64,000 bases of DNA from Nostoc sp. 'Lobaria pulmonaria (5183) cyanobiont' (GTDB lineage: Bacteria; Cyanobacteriota; Cyanobacteriia; Cyanobacteriales; Nostocaceae), in assembly GCF_002949795.1 (NCBI RefSeq), contig NZ_CP026692.1, positions 1,175,501-1,239,500 of the forward strand, in the 5' to 3' direction. The notes beneath the pieces were generated by a model. That model was not told the DNA's origin, made no database searches, and saw only the letters and a program-made list of their open reading frames with translations. The position numbers were made by a program, and so were the translations under genes. Shown here in pieces: positions 56,100 to 64,000 of this stretch (positions are counted from its first letter, which is position 1; every line of letters starts with the position of its first letter).

Positions 56100-57944
56100 A
56101 TGATTAAGACAAGTTACGAATTTGACCAGTCTATCCTCGCCGCCGGATCTGCATTAAAGACTAATATTTTACTAAGTTTTCGTGCTGACATAGCTAAATC
56201 TCCTCGACGTAACCTTAACCTTTCGCTTGTAATTGACCGTTCCGGCTCTATGGCAGGTGCTCCCTTGCATCACGCACTCAAAGCCGCTGAGTCTGTGGTA
56301 GATCGACTTGAGCCAGATGACATTCTCTCGGTAGTTGTTTACGACGATGAAGTGGACAGTGTTGTGCCACCCCAGTCTGTGACTAACAAAGCCGCACTGA
56401 AAAATTCCATCCGCAAGGTGAGAGCAGGCGGTATTACCAACTTATCGGGGGGATGGCTCAAAGGCTGCGAACACGTGAAAACGCGACTCGAACCGCAAAA
56501 AATCAACCGTGTTCTCCTGCTTACCGATGGTCACGCCAATATGGGCATTCAAGACCCCAAAATACTGACGGCGACATCGGGACAAAAAGCTGAAGAAGGC
56601 ATTATCACAACTACGTTAGGCTTTGCTCAAGGTTTCAATGAAGACTTGCTGATTGGTATGGCAAGAGCCGCCACGGGCAACTTCTACTTCATTCAGAGCA
56701 TCGACGAAGCAACTGAAGTGTTTAGTATTGAGCTAGACAGTCTCAGAGCAGTAGTGGGACAGAACCTCAAGGTGACACTTGAATTGGCTGATGGTGTCAG
56801 CCTTGTTGATACTTTAAGTCTGGCTAAAGTTAGCCAGAATGACGCCAGTCAAGGTGTCATCACCTTGGGAGAGCTTTACGAGGGCGAAGACAAACTTCTC
56901 GGTTTGAGTCTGGGGATATCAAGCGCTCAAGTTGGTGAGTTACCTGTGATGAAACTGCATTACAGCGCCGATGTTGTGCAAAATGACCGCATTCAAAGCG
57001 TGTCAGGTACTATAGATGTCGTCGCCAAAGTTGGCACTGTTGAGGAAGCAGCTTTTGCTGCTACGAGCCATATTATTCTTGAGCTGAGTCGCCTGACGAT
57101 CGCTAAAGCTAAAGAGACTGCCCTTAATCTTGCTGAACATGGCAAGCATCAGGAAGCTGAACAAACCTTGCGGGCACTTGTGAAAGATTTGCGGGATAAA
57201 GGGTTGAACGAGAATTTTGAGATTGCTGAAGAGATCGATCAGCTTGAATATTTCGCCGGTCGGATCGCCCAAAAAGCTCTAGGTAACGCCGGGCGGAAAG
57301 AGATGCGGGATCAGACTTACCAGACGATGACGCGCAATCGCAGCGATCTGGTGGGTCGCGGTGTCACTACTGGCGATGAAGTGTACGCCATGCCCATTGT
57401 GAATGAAGTCGGTTCAGGTGTTGAATTGTACTGCGTTCGTGAAGGGGGTAAACTGCGGGTCAAGGTCATGTCCGAAGGCTACGATTCAACCAAGAACATC
57501 CAGTTTCCCCGCGCCATTCGTGCCGAGGGGGCACGTTATGTTGTTGAAGGACTGGAACTCGCAAATGAACGCACTTTCTATCGGGTACGTGGTAATATCA
57601 CCCGTTTTGCTCAACCCGGTGAAACAGATATCTTCGTTGCCCCTAGACAATCGCATCCAACTAACACAGGTAAAGCTTCCAAAGGCCCTGCCAGTGCTGC
57701 CGATCTTCCCACAATTGACAGTGTAGGAGACAGCATTTTAGTTCAGTGTGTCAAAGATGGCAGCAAGTTACGTGCTAGGGTGGTTTCCGACGGATATGAA
57801 CCGGATTGGAACATGCGTTTTCCGCGCTCGGTTCGCGAGGAGGGAATGCTTTACGTCGTTGATGAAGTCAAAACCGCACCGGATGGCAAATCTTATATTG
57901 CCTGTGGTGAAATTAAGCGATTTGTCCAACCCACTACTAACTAG
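56100..57944 (+). CDS. VWA-domain protein with two C-terminal repeated domains
   Basis: 614 residues, no signal peptide. VWA domain about residues 40-220 with MIDAS DRSGSMAG, later RVLLLTDGHANMG. A beta-rich part and a helical region (AKETALNLAEHGKHQEAEQT) follow. The C-terminus has two copies of a ~70-residue domain (VELYCVREGGKLRVKVMSEG and ILVQCVKDGSKLRARVVSDG) ending at KRF(V/A)QP. Probably a metal-dependent protein-interaction module; partner unknown. The duplicated domain is unnamed to me. Confidence 0.85.
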   Translation: MIKTSYEFDQSILAAGSALKTNILLSFRADIAKSPRRNLNLSLVIDRSGSMAGAPLHHALKAAESVVDRLEPDDILSVVVYDDEVDSVVPPQSVTNKAALKNSIRKVRAGGITNLSGGWLKGCEHVKTRLEPQKINRVLLLTDGHANMGIQDPKILTATSGQKAEEGIITTTLGFAQGFNEDLLIGMARAATGNFYFIQSIDEATEVFSIELDSLRAVVGQNLKVTLELADGVSLVDTLSLAKVSQNDASQGVITLGELYEGEDKLLGLSLGISSAQVGELPVMKLHYSADVVQNDRIQSVSGTIDVVAKVGTVEEAAFAATSHIILELSRLTIAKAKETALNLAEHGKHQEAEQTLRALVKDLRDKGLNENFEIAEEIDQLEYFAGRIAQKALGNAGRKEMRDQTYQTMTRNRSDLVGRGVTTGDEVYAMPIVNEVGSGVELYCVREGGKLRVKVMSEGYDSTKNIQFPRAIRAEGARYVVEGLELANERTFYRVRGNITRFAQPGETDIFVAPRQSHPTNTGKASKGPASAADLPTIDSVGDSILVQCVKDGSKLRARVVSDGYEPDWNMRFPRSVREEGMLYVVDEVKTAPDGKSYIACGEIKRFVQPTTN

Positions 57945-57966
57945 GTCGGCGTAAATAATTATAGTT

Positions 57967-58030
57967 TGGATAAGGCAGGGGGCAGGGAGCAAGGGAAAAG
58001 AATTTTCCCCTCTACCCCCGCCCCTCTGAC
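57967..58030. repeat. low-complexity GGCAGGGGGC / CCCCTCTACC repeat
   Basis: Same family as 6151-6232: G-rich units followed by near-complementary C-rich units, behind the VWA gene, so possibly acting as a 3' end. Confidence 0.6.
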
Positions 58031-58140
58031 TCTTTTCAATGCCCAATACCCCAATCCTTAAAAGAAGCCAAGTAAATATGCCTTAGCTGACTGAGACTGT
58101 CAGGATCAGAGAGTAAAGAGTAAAAGGCAATCTATTTTGA

Positions 58141-59232
<1,092 letters not shown>

Positions 59233-59280
59233 TTAGTCATTAGTCATTAGCTTTTGACTGCTGACTCATGACTTTTGTAC

Positions 59281-59300
59281 AGACGCGATTAATCGCGTCT
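59281..59300. repeat. 20-bp perfect palindrome
   Basis: AGACGCGATT followed by its exact complement, in the gap1-pyk interval. Similar palindromes are common in Nostoc-type genomes. Confidence 0.7.
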
Positions 59301-59399
59301 CTACTCTTGACTTTTGGGATTTGGGTCAAATGGTAAATACTCCGAAAACAAAAGGTAATCTAGTATTTTTATTTAGCAAACCAGTGATATGAAGCACGT

Positions 59400-60902
59400 G
59401 TGAATTTGGATGTTTTGGGCGATCGCTCAAAGCATCCAAATTTGCAAGTTACTCCTCAACCCCCAATCCCTATGCGTCGAACCAAAATCATTTGTACTGT
59501 TGGGCCGGCTACATCTGCACTTGAAAGGCTGCAAGCCTTAGTAGAAGCTGGAATGAACGTGGCACGGCTGAATTTCTCCCACGGAGCTTATGAATTCCAC
59601 GCCCAAACGGCTCACTATCTCAGGCAGATTAGTACTGAGCAGCAAAAGCCGATCGCAATTATGCAAGACCTATGTGGCCCCAAAATTCGCTTGGGAACTT
59701 TACCACCGGAAGGCTTAAATTTAGAAGCTGGTACTGAAGTTACCTTTGTTTTGCAAGAAAAGGGTGAGAGTATCGACGAACTCCCCCTACCATTGCCGAC
59801 TTTGTTCGCAATGGTGCGACCAGGTGAACCGATTTTGATTAATGATGGTCGCGTCAAATTGATAGTTACCGATCGCGATGCCGATCGCATTCGGGCCCAA
59901 GTGAAAAATGGCGGCTTAATTTCTACGCACAAGGGAGTAAACCTGCCCCAAACTCCTTTACCTGTAAGTTCGATCACCGAAAAAGACTTGCTGGATTTGC
60001 GTTTTGGGATTCAGTTGGGTGTAGACTGGGTAGCGGTGTCCTTCGTGCGATCGCCACAAGACTTAGAACCCGCCAAGCGCATGATTGAAGCCGCTGGCGC
60101 TTCGATTCGCTTAATTGCCAAAATTGAAAGAGCAGAGGCAGTAGAAAACTTTGACTCCATTCTGAAAGTTGCCGACGCGATTATGATTGCCCGTGGCGAT
60201 TTAGGGGTGGAAGTGCCAATTCATGAAGTACCCCTAATTCAAAAAGATATTATTCGCCGTTGCAATCGTGCTGGCAAGCCGGTGATTACAGCTACCCAAA
60301 TGCTAGAGTCGATGATTAGCGCCCCCGATCCCACCCGCGCTGAAGCAACCGATGTTGCTAACTCTATCTTGGATGGAACAGACGCGGTAATGCTTTCTGG
60401 TGAAACAGCTGTCGGACAATATCCCATCGCCGCCGTCCAGATGATGCACAACATCGCCGTGCGGACAGAACAAGCTCTAGATGAGGGTAGCAAACATGCT
60501 TGGTGTCATGAAGCGGGCAGTCTTAGCGTTACCGAATCTGTGGCAGAATCCGTCTGTCGCATCGCCTATGAAACAGGCTCACGGGCAATTCTTTGTAACA
60601 CTTCATCAGGAAGTACGGCGAGAATGGTGTCTAAATATCGGCCTACTTCTCCGATTATTGCCCTAACCTCCGACATCACCGCTTATCGCCAGCTAGCACT
60701 TTCTTGGGGTGTGGAGGCTTTGCTCATCCCACCAGTCCACAATGCTGAGGAGATGTTTACCAATGTGGTAAACACAGTTGTAGACATGGGTCTAGCGAAT
60801 AAGGGCGATAAAGTGGTAATTACCTCTGGTGTTCCAATTGGTAAATCAGGAACAACTAGTTTAATCAAAGTGCATTCCATTGGACAGCCAATTTCAGCAT
60901 AA
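59400..60902 (+). CDS. pyk: pyruvate kinase
   Basis: Converts phosphoenolpyruvate and ADP to pyruvate and ATP. 500 residues from the GTG at 59400; family similarity begins at RRTKIICTVGPATS, so the ATG at 59472 (476 residues) may be the true start. Neither has a strong ribosome site. Motifs: NVARLNFSHG, KIERAEAVENF, MIARGDLGVEVP, ATQMLESM, and a C-terminal domain with NTSSGSTARMVSKYRP. Second gene of the gap1-pyk-tal run. Confidence 0.95.
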   Translation: MNLDVLGDRSKHPNLQVTPQPPIPMRRTKIICTVGPATSALERLQALVEAGMNVARLNFSHGAYEFHAQTAHYLRQISTEQQKPIAIMQDLCGPKIRLGTLPPEGLNLEAGTEVTFVLQEKGESIDELPLPLPTLFAMVRPGEPILINDGRVKLIVTDRDADRIRAQVKNGGLISTHKGVNLPQTPLPVSSITEKDLLDLRFGIQLGVDWVAVSFVRSPQDLEPAKRMIEAAGASIRLIAKIERAEAVENFDSILKVADAIMIARGDLGVEVPIHEVPLIQKDIIRRCNRAGKPVITATQMLESMISAPDPTRAEATDVANSILDGTDAVMLSGETAVGQYPIAAVQMMHNIAVRTEQALDEGSKHAWCHEAGSLSVTESVAESVCRIAYETGSRAILCNTSSGSTARMVSKYRPTSPIIALTSDITAYRQLALSWGVEALLIPPVHNAEEMFTNVVNTVVDMGLANKGDKVVITSGVPIGKSGTTSLIKVHSIGQPISA

Positions 60903-61049
60903 CCCACCTAGAATAGGGCTGTGGCTGTGAATAGTAAGCATTGGGCAATGATTCCGAAAAATTGCCAGAATCAGAATTGAAGGAATAGTCAAGAGTTTAA
61001 ACAGCTGGGGAATTAAGTAAATCCTGTAACATTCATCACGGAGTATTTT

Positions 61050-62054
61050 ATGTCCAAGAGTTTACTGGAACAATTGCGGAAAATGACTGTCGTGGTTGCG
61101 GATACGGGGGATATCCAGGCAATTGAAAAGTTCAAACCTCAAGATGCCACCACCAATCCTTCTCTGATTACTGCTGCGGCGCAGATGCCAGAATATCAGG
61201 AAGTTGTCGATCAAACTTTACTCCAGGCAAAGAAAGATGCTGGAGCTAAAGCTACCGAAACAGAGATAGTTTCTCTAGCTTTTGACCGTCTAGCAGTTGC
61301 CTTTGGATTAAAGATTTTACAAATTATTCCCGGTCGCGTGTCTACGGAAGTGGATGCTCGCTTGTCCTACGATACTGAAGCTACCCTGACTAAGGCACGG
61401 GAATTAATTGCCCAGTATAAAGCTGCCGGGATTGGCCGCGATCGCGTTTTAATTAAAATTGCCAGCACCTGGGAAGGCATTCGGGCAGCAGAAATCCTGC
61501 AAAAAGAAGGTATTCACTGTAACCTTACCTTGTTGTTTGGTCTTCACCAAGCGATCGCCTGTGCAGATGCTGGTGTTACCCTAATTTCTCCCTTCGTCGG
61601 TCGGATTCTCGACTGGCACAAAAAAGATACTGGACGGGATAGCTACCCAGCAGATGAAGATCCAGGAGTTTTGTCTGTCACCAAAATCTACAACTACTAC
61701 AAGAAATTTGGCTATAAAACCGAAGTTATGGGAGCTAGTTTCCGTAACCTTGGTGAAATTACTGAACTTGCTGGTAGTGATTTATTGACAATTTCCCCGT
61801 CACTTTTGGGTGAATTACAGGCAACCATTGGAGAACTGCCACGCAAACTCGACCCTGCAAAGGTAGCAAACTTGGAAATCGAAAAGATATCCATTGACAA
61901 AGCCAGCTATGACAAGATGCACGCTGCTGACCGCATGGCAACTGACAAACTAGACGAAGGTATTAAAGGTTTCACCAAGGCACTAGAAGACCTTGAGAAA
62001 CTTTTGGCAGACCGACTCGTTCGCCTGGAAGGAGAGGTAGTGGCAACCCATTAG
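61050..62054 (+). CDS. tal: transaldolase
   Basis: 334 residues, class I transaldolase of the pentose phosphate pathway (moves a three-carbon unit). Schiff-base Lys in [13 protein letters not shown]; other blocks [40 protein letters not shown] and [11 protein letters not shown]. The C-terminal tail after [13 protein letters not shown] is slightly longer than in E. coli. Third gene of the gap1-pyk-tal run, about 150 bp after pyk. Confidence 0.95.
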   Translation: MSKSLLEQLRKMTVVVADTGDIQAIEKFKPQDATTNPSLITAAAQMPEYQEVVDQTLLQAKKDAGAKATETEIVSLAFDRLAVAFGLKILQIIPGRVSTEVDARLSYDTEATLTKARELIAQYKAAGIGRDRVLIKIASTWEGIRAAEILQKEGIHCNLTLLFGLHQAIACADAGVTLISPFVGRILDWHKKDTGRDSYPADEDPGVLSVTKIYNYYKKFGYKTEVMGASFRNLGEITELAGSDLLTISPSLLGELQATIGELPRKLDPAKVANLEIEKISIDKASYDKMHAADRMATDKLDEGIKGFTKALEDLEKLLADRLVRLEGEVVATH

Positions 62055-62085
62055 GGACTTGCAATTAAAAAACATCCAAAGTAGT

Positions 62086-62113
62086 GTGCGTTACGGCTTG
62101 AGCCGTAACGCAC
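62086..62113 (+). terminator. 28-bp inverted repeat after tal
   Basis: Perfect 13-base arms GTGCGTTACGGCT / AGCCGTAACGCAC with a 2-base centre, 32 bp after the stop codon. No T-tract, so it may be an interspersed palindrome instead of a terminator. Confidence 0.45.
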
Positions 62114-62206
62114 TTCAAATATCATGTCTGGGTAATTAGTTATGATTGCCATAGTCATTTCACCCCACACGCCAGTTGCTCATGGAGGAAACCCCGACAA
62201 GTAACA

Positions 62207-62249
62207 GCAATGCTTTGTCTACGTAGGCGTAGCCCGTCGTAGACATTGC
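62207..62249. repeat. GCGTAGCCC palindromic repeat
   Basis: GCAATG...TGTCTACG and CGTAGACATTGC arms enclose TAGGCGTAGCCC. Member of the interspersed family also at 28272 and 42731. Confidence 0.7.
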
Positions 62250-62285
62250 ACCAAAAATTTACACTGCGGACATGATATGACTCTT

Positions 62286-62417
62286 TTAATCTTCGTGGTC
62301 ATCGAACGGATCGTTCAATTCCTTGCTAGGAGGACCAAAGGAGGTATAAATAGAAACTCCAGTGATGGCAATCACCACGGCAGCCATAGAAATGCTAAGA
62401 ACTATTGCGGGTTCCAT
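62286..62417 (-). CDS. psbN: PsbN, photosystem II assembly-related small protein
   Basis: 43 residues, MEPAIVLSISMAAVVIAITG, then VSIYTSFGPPSKELNDPFDD. One membrane helix; the SFGPPS(K)ELxDPF tail is diagnostic. PsbN assists photosystem II repair and assembly without being a stable subunit. It is divergent from psbH, the arrangement known in cyanobacteria and plastids. Confidence 0.96.
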   Translation of the reverse strand: MEPAIVLSISMAAVVIAITGVSIYTSFGPPSKELNDPFDDHED

Positions 62418-62502
62418 AATTGAGAGATAGATGATGAGTGCTATTCTTATAGAATATTACAGAAGATTAAAAAAAGCTTTGGCAAGTAATCTTAGGTGAA
62501 CT

Positions 62503-62706
62503 ATGGCACAAAGGACTAGGTTGGGAGATATCCTGAAACCACTGAACTCTGAGTATGGGAAAGTGGCTCCAGGTTGGGGTACTACCCCTGTAATGGCTGT
62601 TTTTATAGCGCTATTTTTCGTGTTTCTGCTGATTATTCTGCAACTTTACAATAAATCACTGTTGGTTCAGGATGTATTTGTCGATTGGCGGAGTTTAGGA
62701 CGGTAA
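62503..62706 (+). CDS. psbH: photosystem II protein PsbH
   Basis: 67 residues with one membrane helix ([20 protein letters not shown]). [20 protein letters not shown] is diagnostic. A photosystem II core subunit near CP47 needed for stable QB-site function and assembly. Divergent from psbN; its terminator follows. Confidence 0.97.
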   Translation: MAQRTRLGDILKPLNSEYGKVAPGWGTTPVMAVFIALFFVFLLIILQLYNKSLLVQDVFVDWRSLGR

Positions 62707-62749
62707 CGCATATCACAGCGAGCGAGTTTGGATAACAAGTTAAGTTACG

Positions 62750-62771
62750 CCCGGTTCTTCCGGGTTTTTTT
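62750..62771 (+). terminator. Rho-independent terminator of psbH
   Basis: CCCGG-TTCTT-CCGGG followed by seven T residues. Confidence 0.92.
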
Positions 62772-63287
62772 GTGAGTTGTAATTTGCTACTGAACAATAA
62801 CTCAGCAGGTGTAAGTTGGGGAGCCACTGCGTTGGGCGGGTTTCCCGACTTGAAGCAAGTGGCGTTTGAGGAACGAAACCCAACAAACTCTTGAGAATGT
62901 TGGGTTTCACTTCCCTACGGGACGCTGTTCGCATTCGTTCAACCCAACCTACATTTATTTTTTTCTCCCCAGAGTGACACAAGCGGGGTAGAAGCGATCG
63001 CAAAACGACAGGTTACAATCTCTTTAGATATACCTTCTCCAGTAATGATGATTGAGGTCGTCTGTTTGTCCCCTTGTCCTTTTTTGTCCAGAACACAGCA
63101 AGTATTTGGTTCAGGACTTACGCAAAATGACGTGAAAGCTTTGATTTCCTGTAAGGCAATTCATGAATTGCCCCTACATTTCGTATTTGATGCGTCAGTC
63201 CTATTGTTAAAGAGTTTAGATTTGCTTAAGCTAAACTACTATCGCAAATTTACTGGCTTGTATTAAGTAGTACGTTTTAATTGTTGA
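62772..63287. other. repeat-rich non-coding region
   Basis: Includes an inverted repeat GAAACCCAACA / TGTTGGGTTTC at about 62874-62909 and a MITE-like element at 63113-63202. No real gene seen. Confidence 0.55.
63113..63202. mobile_element. MITE-like element
   Basis: 90 bp with terminal inverted repeats AGGACTTACGCA and TGCGTCAGTCCT (11 of 12 match) and an inner palindrome GGCAATTCATGAATTGCC. Non-coding. Confidence 0.7.
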
Positions 63288-63288
63288 A

Positions 63289-63486
63289 AAATTGCCGAAA
63301 ATTCATAAGTTTACTTTAGGCGACAGGATAATCAATCAACTGTACGATTTATTAGAGGGATTAATTCAAGCCAAATATGCTAAAGATGAACTTATTCAAT
63401 TAGAATCTCAGAATACTCAACTAGATATTTTGCGCTATAAAACACGAATGCTGCTCGACTTCAATTTGATGTCATTAAGTACTTAG
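63289..63486 (+). pseudogene. remnant of a diversity-generating retroelement Avd protein
   Basis: KIHKFTLGDRIINQLYDLLE, GLIQAKYAKDELIQLESQNT, then RYKTRMLLDFNLMSL matches the middle of the Avd (accessory variability determinant) four-helix-bundle family. The first ~25 and last ~30 residues of a normal Avd are missing, and a TAG lies just upstream. No reverse transcriptase or template repeat is in the window. Confidence 0.75.
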
Positions 63487-63487
63487 T

Positions 63488-64000
63488 TTACTCAAACTCA
63501 GGTGGCCACAGTTCTTTTATTGTTAATTCCCAACCTGGAAGTAATTCTGGTATTGTCAGTTTGTCGTTATCTTTTAAAACTACTGGTTCAAGGTTAGAGC
63601 GATAAACTGTTACTAAAAGTTTATCAGGGTCAATGAGAATACCCACTGTAGATCCAAGTTCTAGGAATAGTTTAATCTTTTCTTGGAGTGGTTTGAGGCG
63701 ATCGCTTTTCGATTTGACCTCAACCATGAGATCGGGTACTAACTGCACAAAGTCACGTTGAGTCTTCTTGAGTCCTTCTGCTCGAACAAATGAAACATCT
63801 GGAGCGCGTAGATTTCTTTTTTCCGGGTCGCCTCCAGTTTCATCTGTTTCAATGCTGGGCAAGATAAAGCCAGCACTAGAACCAGTAACACGTCCCAGTT
63901 TGCGAGGCATGACCCATATATTCAAAAACGTCAGCAGACGAGAACCAATTTCGTCTGACTGATAATCGGATGGACCCATAACAATGATGTTTCCCTCTAC
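63488..64000 (-). CDS. Uma2 family protein (5' end beyond window)
   Basis: At least 171 residues; the frame stays open to the window end, with an internal Met at 63979. Uma2 features: GRVTGSSAGFILPS, APDVSFVRAEGLKK, VPDLMVEVKSKSDRLKPLQE (catalytic E-x-K present) and LGSTVGILIDPDKLLVTVYR. Likely complete C-terminus (WELTIKELWPPEFE). Partial gene. Confidence 0.88.
   Translation of the reverse strand, partial: VEGNIIVMGPSDYQSDEIGSRLLTFLNIWVMPRKLGRVTGSSAGFILPSIETDETGGDPEKRNLRAPDVSFVRAEGLKKTQRDFVQLVPDLMVEVKSKSDRLKPLQEKIKLFLELGSTVGILIDPDKLLVTVYRSNLEPVVLKDNDKLTIPELLPGWELTIKELWPPEFE

Noticed and set aside
57003..57726. Antisense and alternative frames within the VWA gene
   Set aside because: Shadows of a long, well-supported gene.
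63045..63266. 73-aa open frame
   Set aside because: It lies across the MITE-like element at 63113-63202, and its translation has no protein-like pattern.

Overview
The window is chromosomal DNA from a filamentous cyanobacterium, most likely a Nostoc-like member of the Nostocales. The signs are psaD beside trpE, divergent psbN/psbH, a CpcT-type phycobilin lyase, a gap1-pyk-tal run, several Uma2 genes, very frequent HIP1 octamers (GCGATCGC), and interspersed palindromes and low-complexity repeats of the kind seen in Nostoc genomes. I cannot name the species.

Layout. (1) 0-10 kb: glycogen debranching-type glucosidase, a DICT-GAF histidine kinase, psaD, trpE, a membrane protein and a secreted NTF2-like protein. 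(2) 10-16.5 kb: Uma2, a protein with a decayed HsdR-like nuclease domain, and a TonB system (exbB-exbD, a decayed second exbD, and a divergent tonB-like gene). (3) 16.9-23 kb: a zinc-ribbon/duplicated-domain gene pair, ilvA, an RRM protein, an aldo/keto reductase and two unknowns. (4) 23.1-29.1 kb: an accessory island with GTAAC tandem repeats, a 131-aa protein, a 1099-aa NB-ARC/TPR protein whose N-terminus repeats the C-terminal motif of the 131-aa protein, and two toxin-antitoxin modules. (5) 29-32.5 kb: Uma2, a TPR protein, cpcT and tRNA-Cys.

(6) 32,463-42,505: an integrative element, 9,998 bp between its att cores, inserted in tRNA-Cys. It carries a tyrosine integrase at the right end, a VapE-like helicase next to repeated GATAGAGAACA motifs, a PD-(D/E)XK-like nuclease, a protein with a terminase-small-subunit-like N-terminus, four small ribbon-helix-helix-type proteins, several unknowns and an IS5-family insertion. 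It looks like a phage-satellite or plasmid-like element.

(7) 42.5-51.6 kb: many broken genes (IS630 fragment, a small membrane protein, chaC, a DUF3102-like plasmid protein, a sodium/bile-acid symporter, a formylglycine-generating-enzyme fragment, a TauD-type dioxygenase, a HAD fragment, a Mrp fragment) among intact Uma2, GST, CmcJ/NvfI-type, O-methyltransferase and 6PGDH-like genes. (8) 51.6-58 kb: HEAT protein, ferredoxin, two GNATs, a methyltransferase, an N-terminally shortened HAD protein, a Rieske protein and a VWA protein. (9) 58-62 kb: gap1, pyk and tal, a sugar-catabolic run. (10) 62-64 kb: psbN, psbH, a MITE, a remnant of a retroelement Avd protein and a Uma2 gene cut by the window end.

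All functions are read from sequence motifs and family knowledge; no database search was run.
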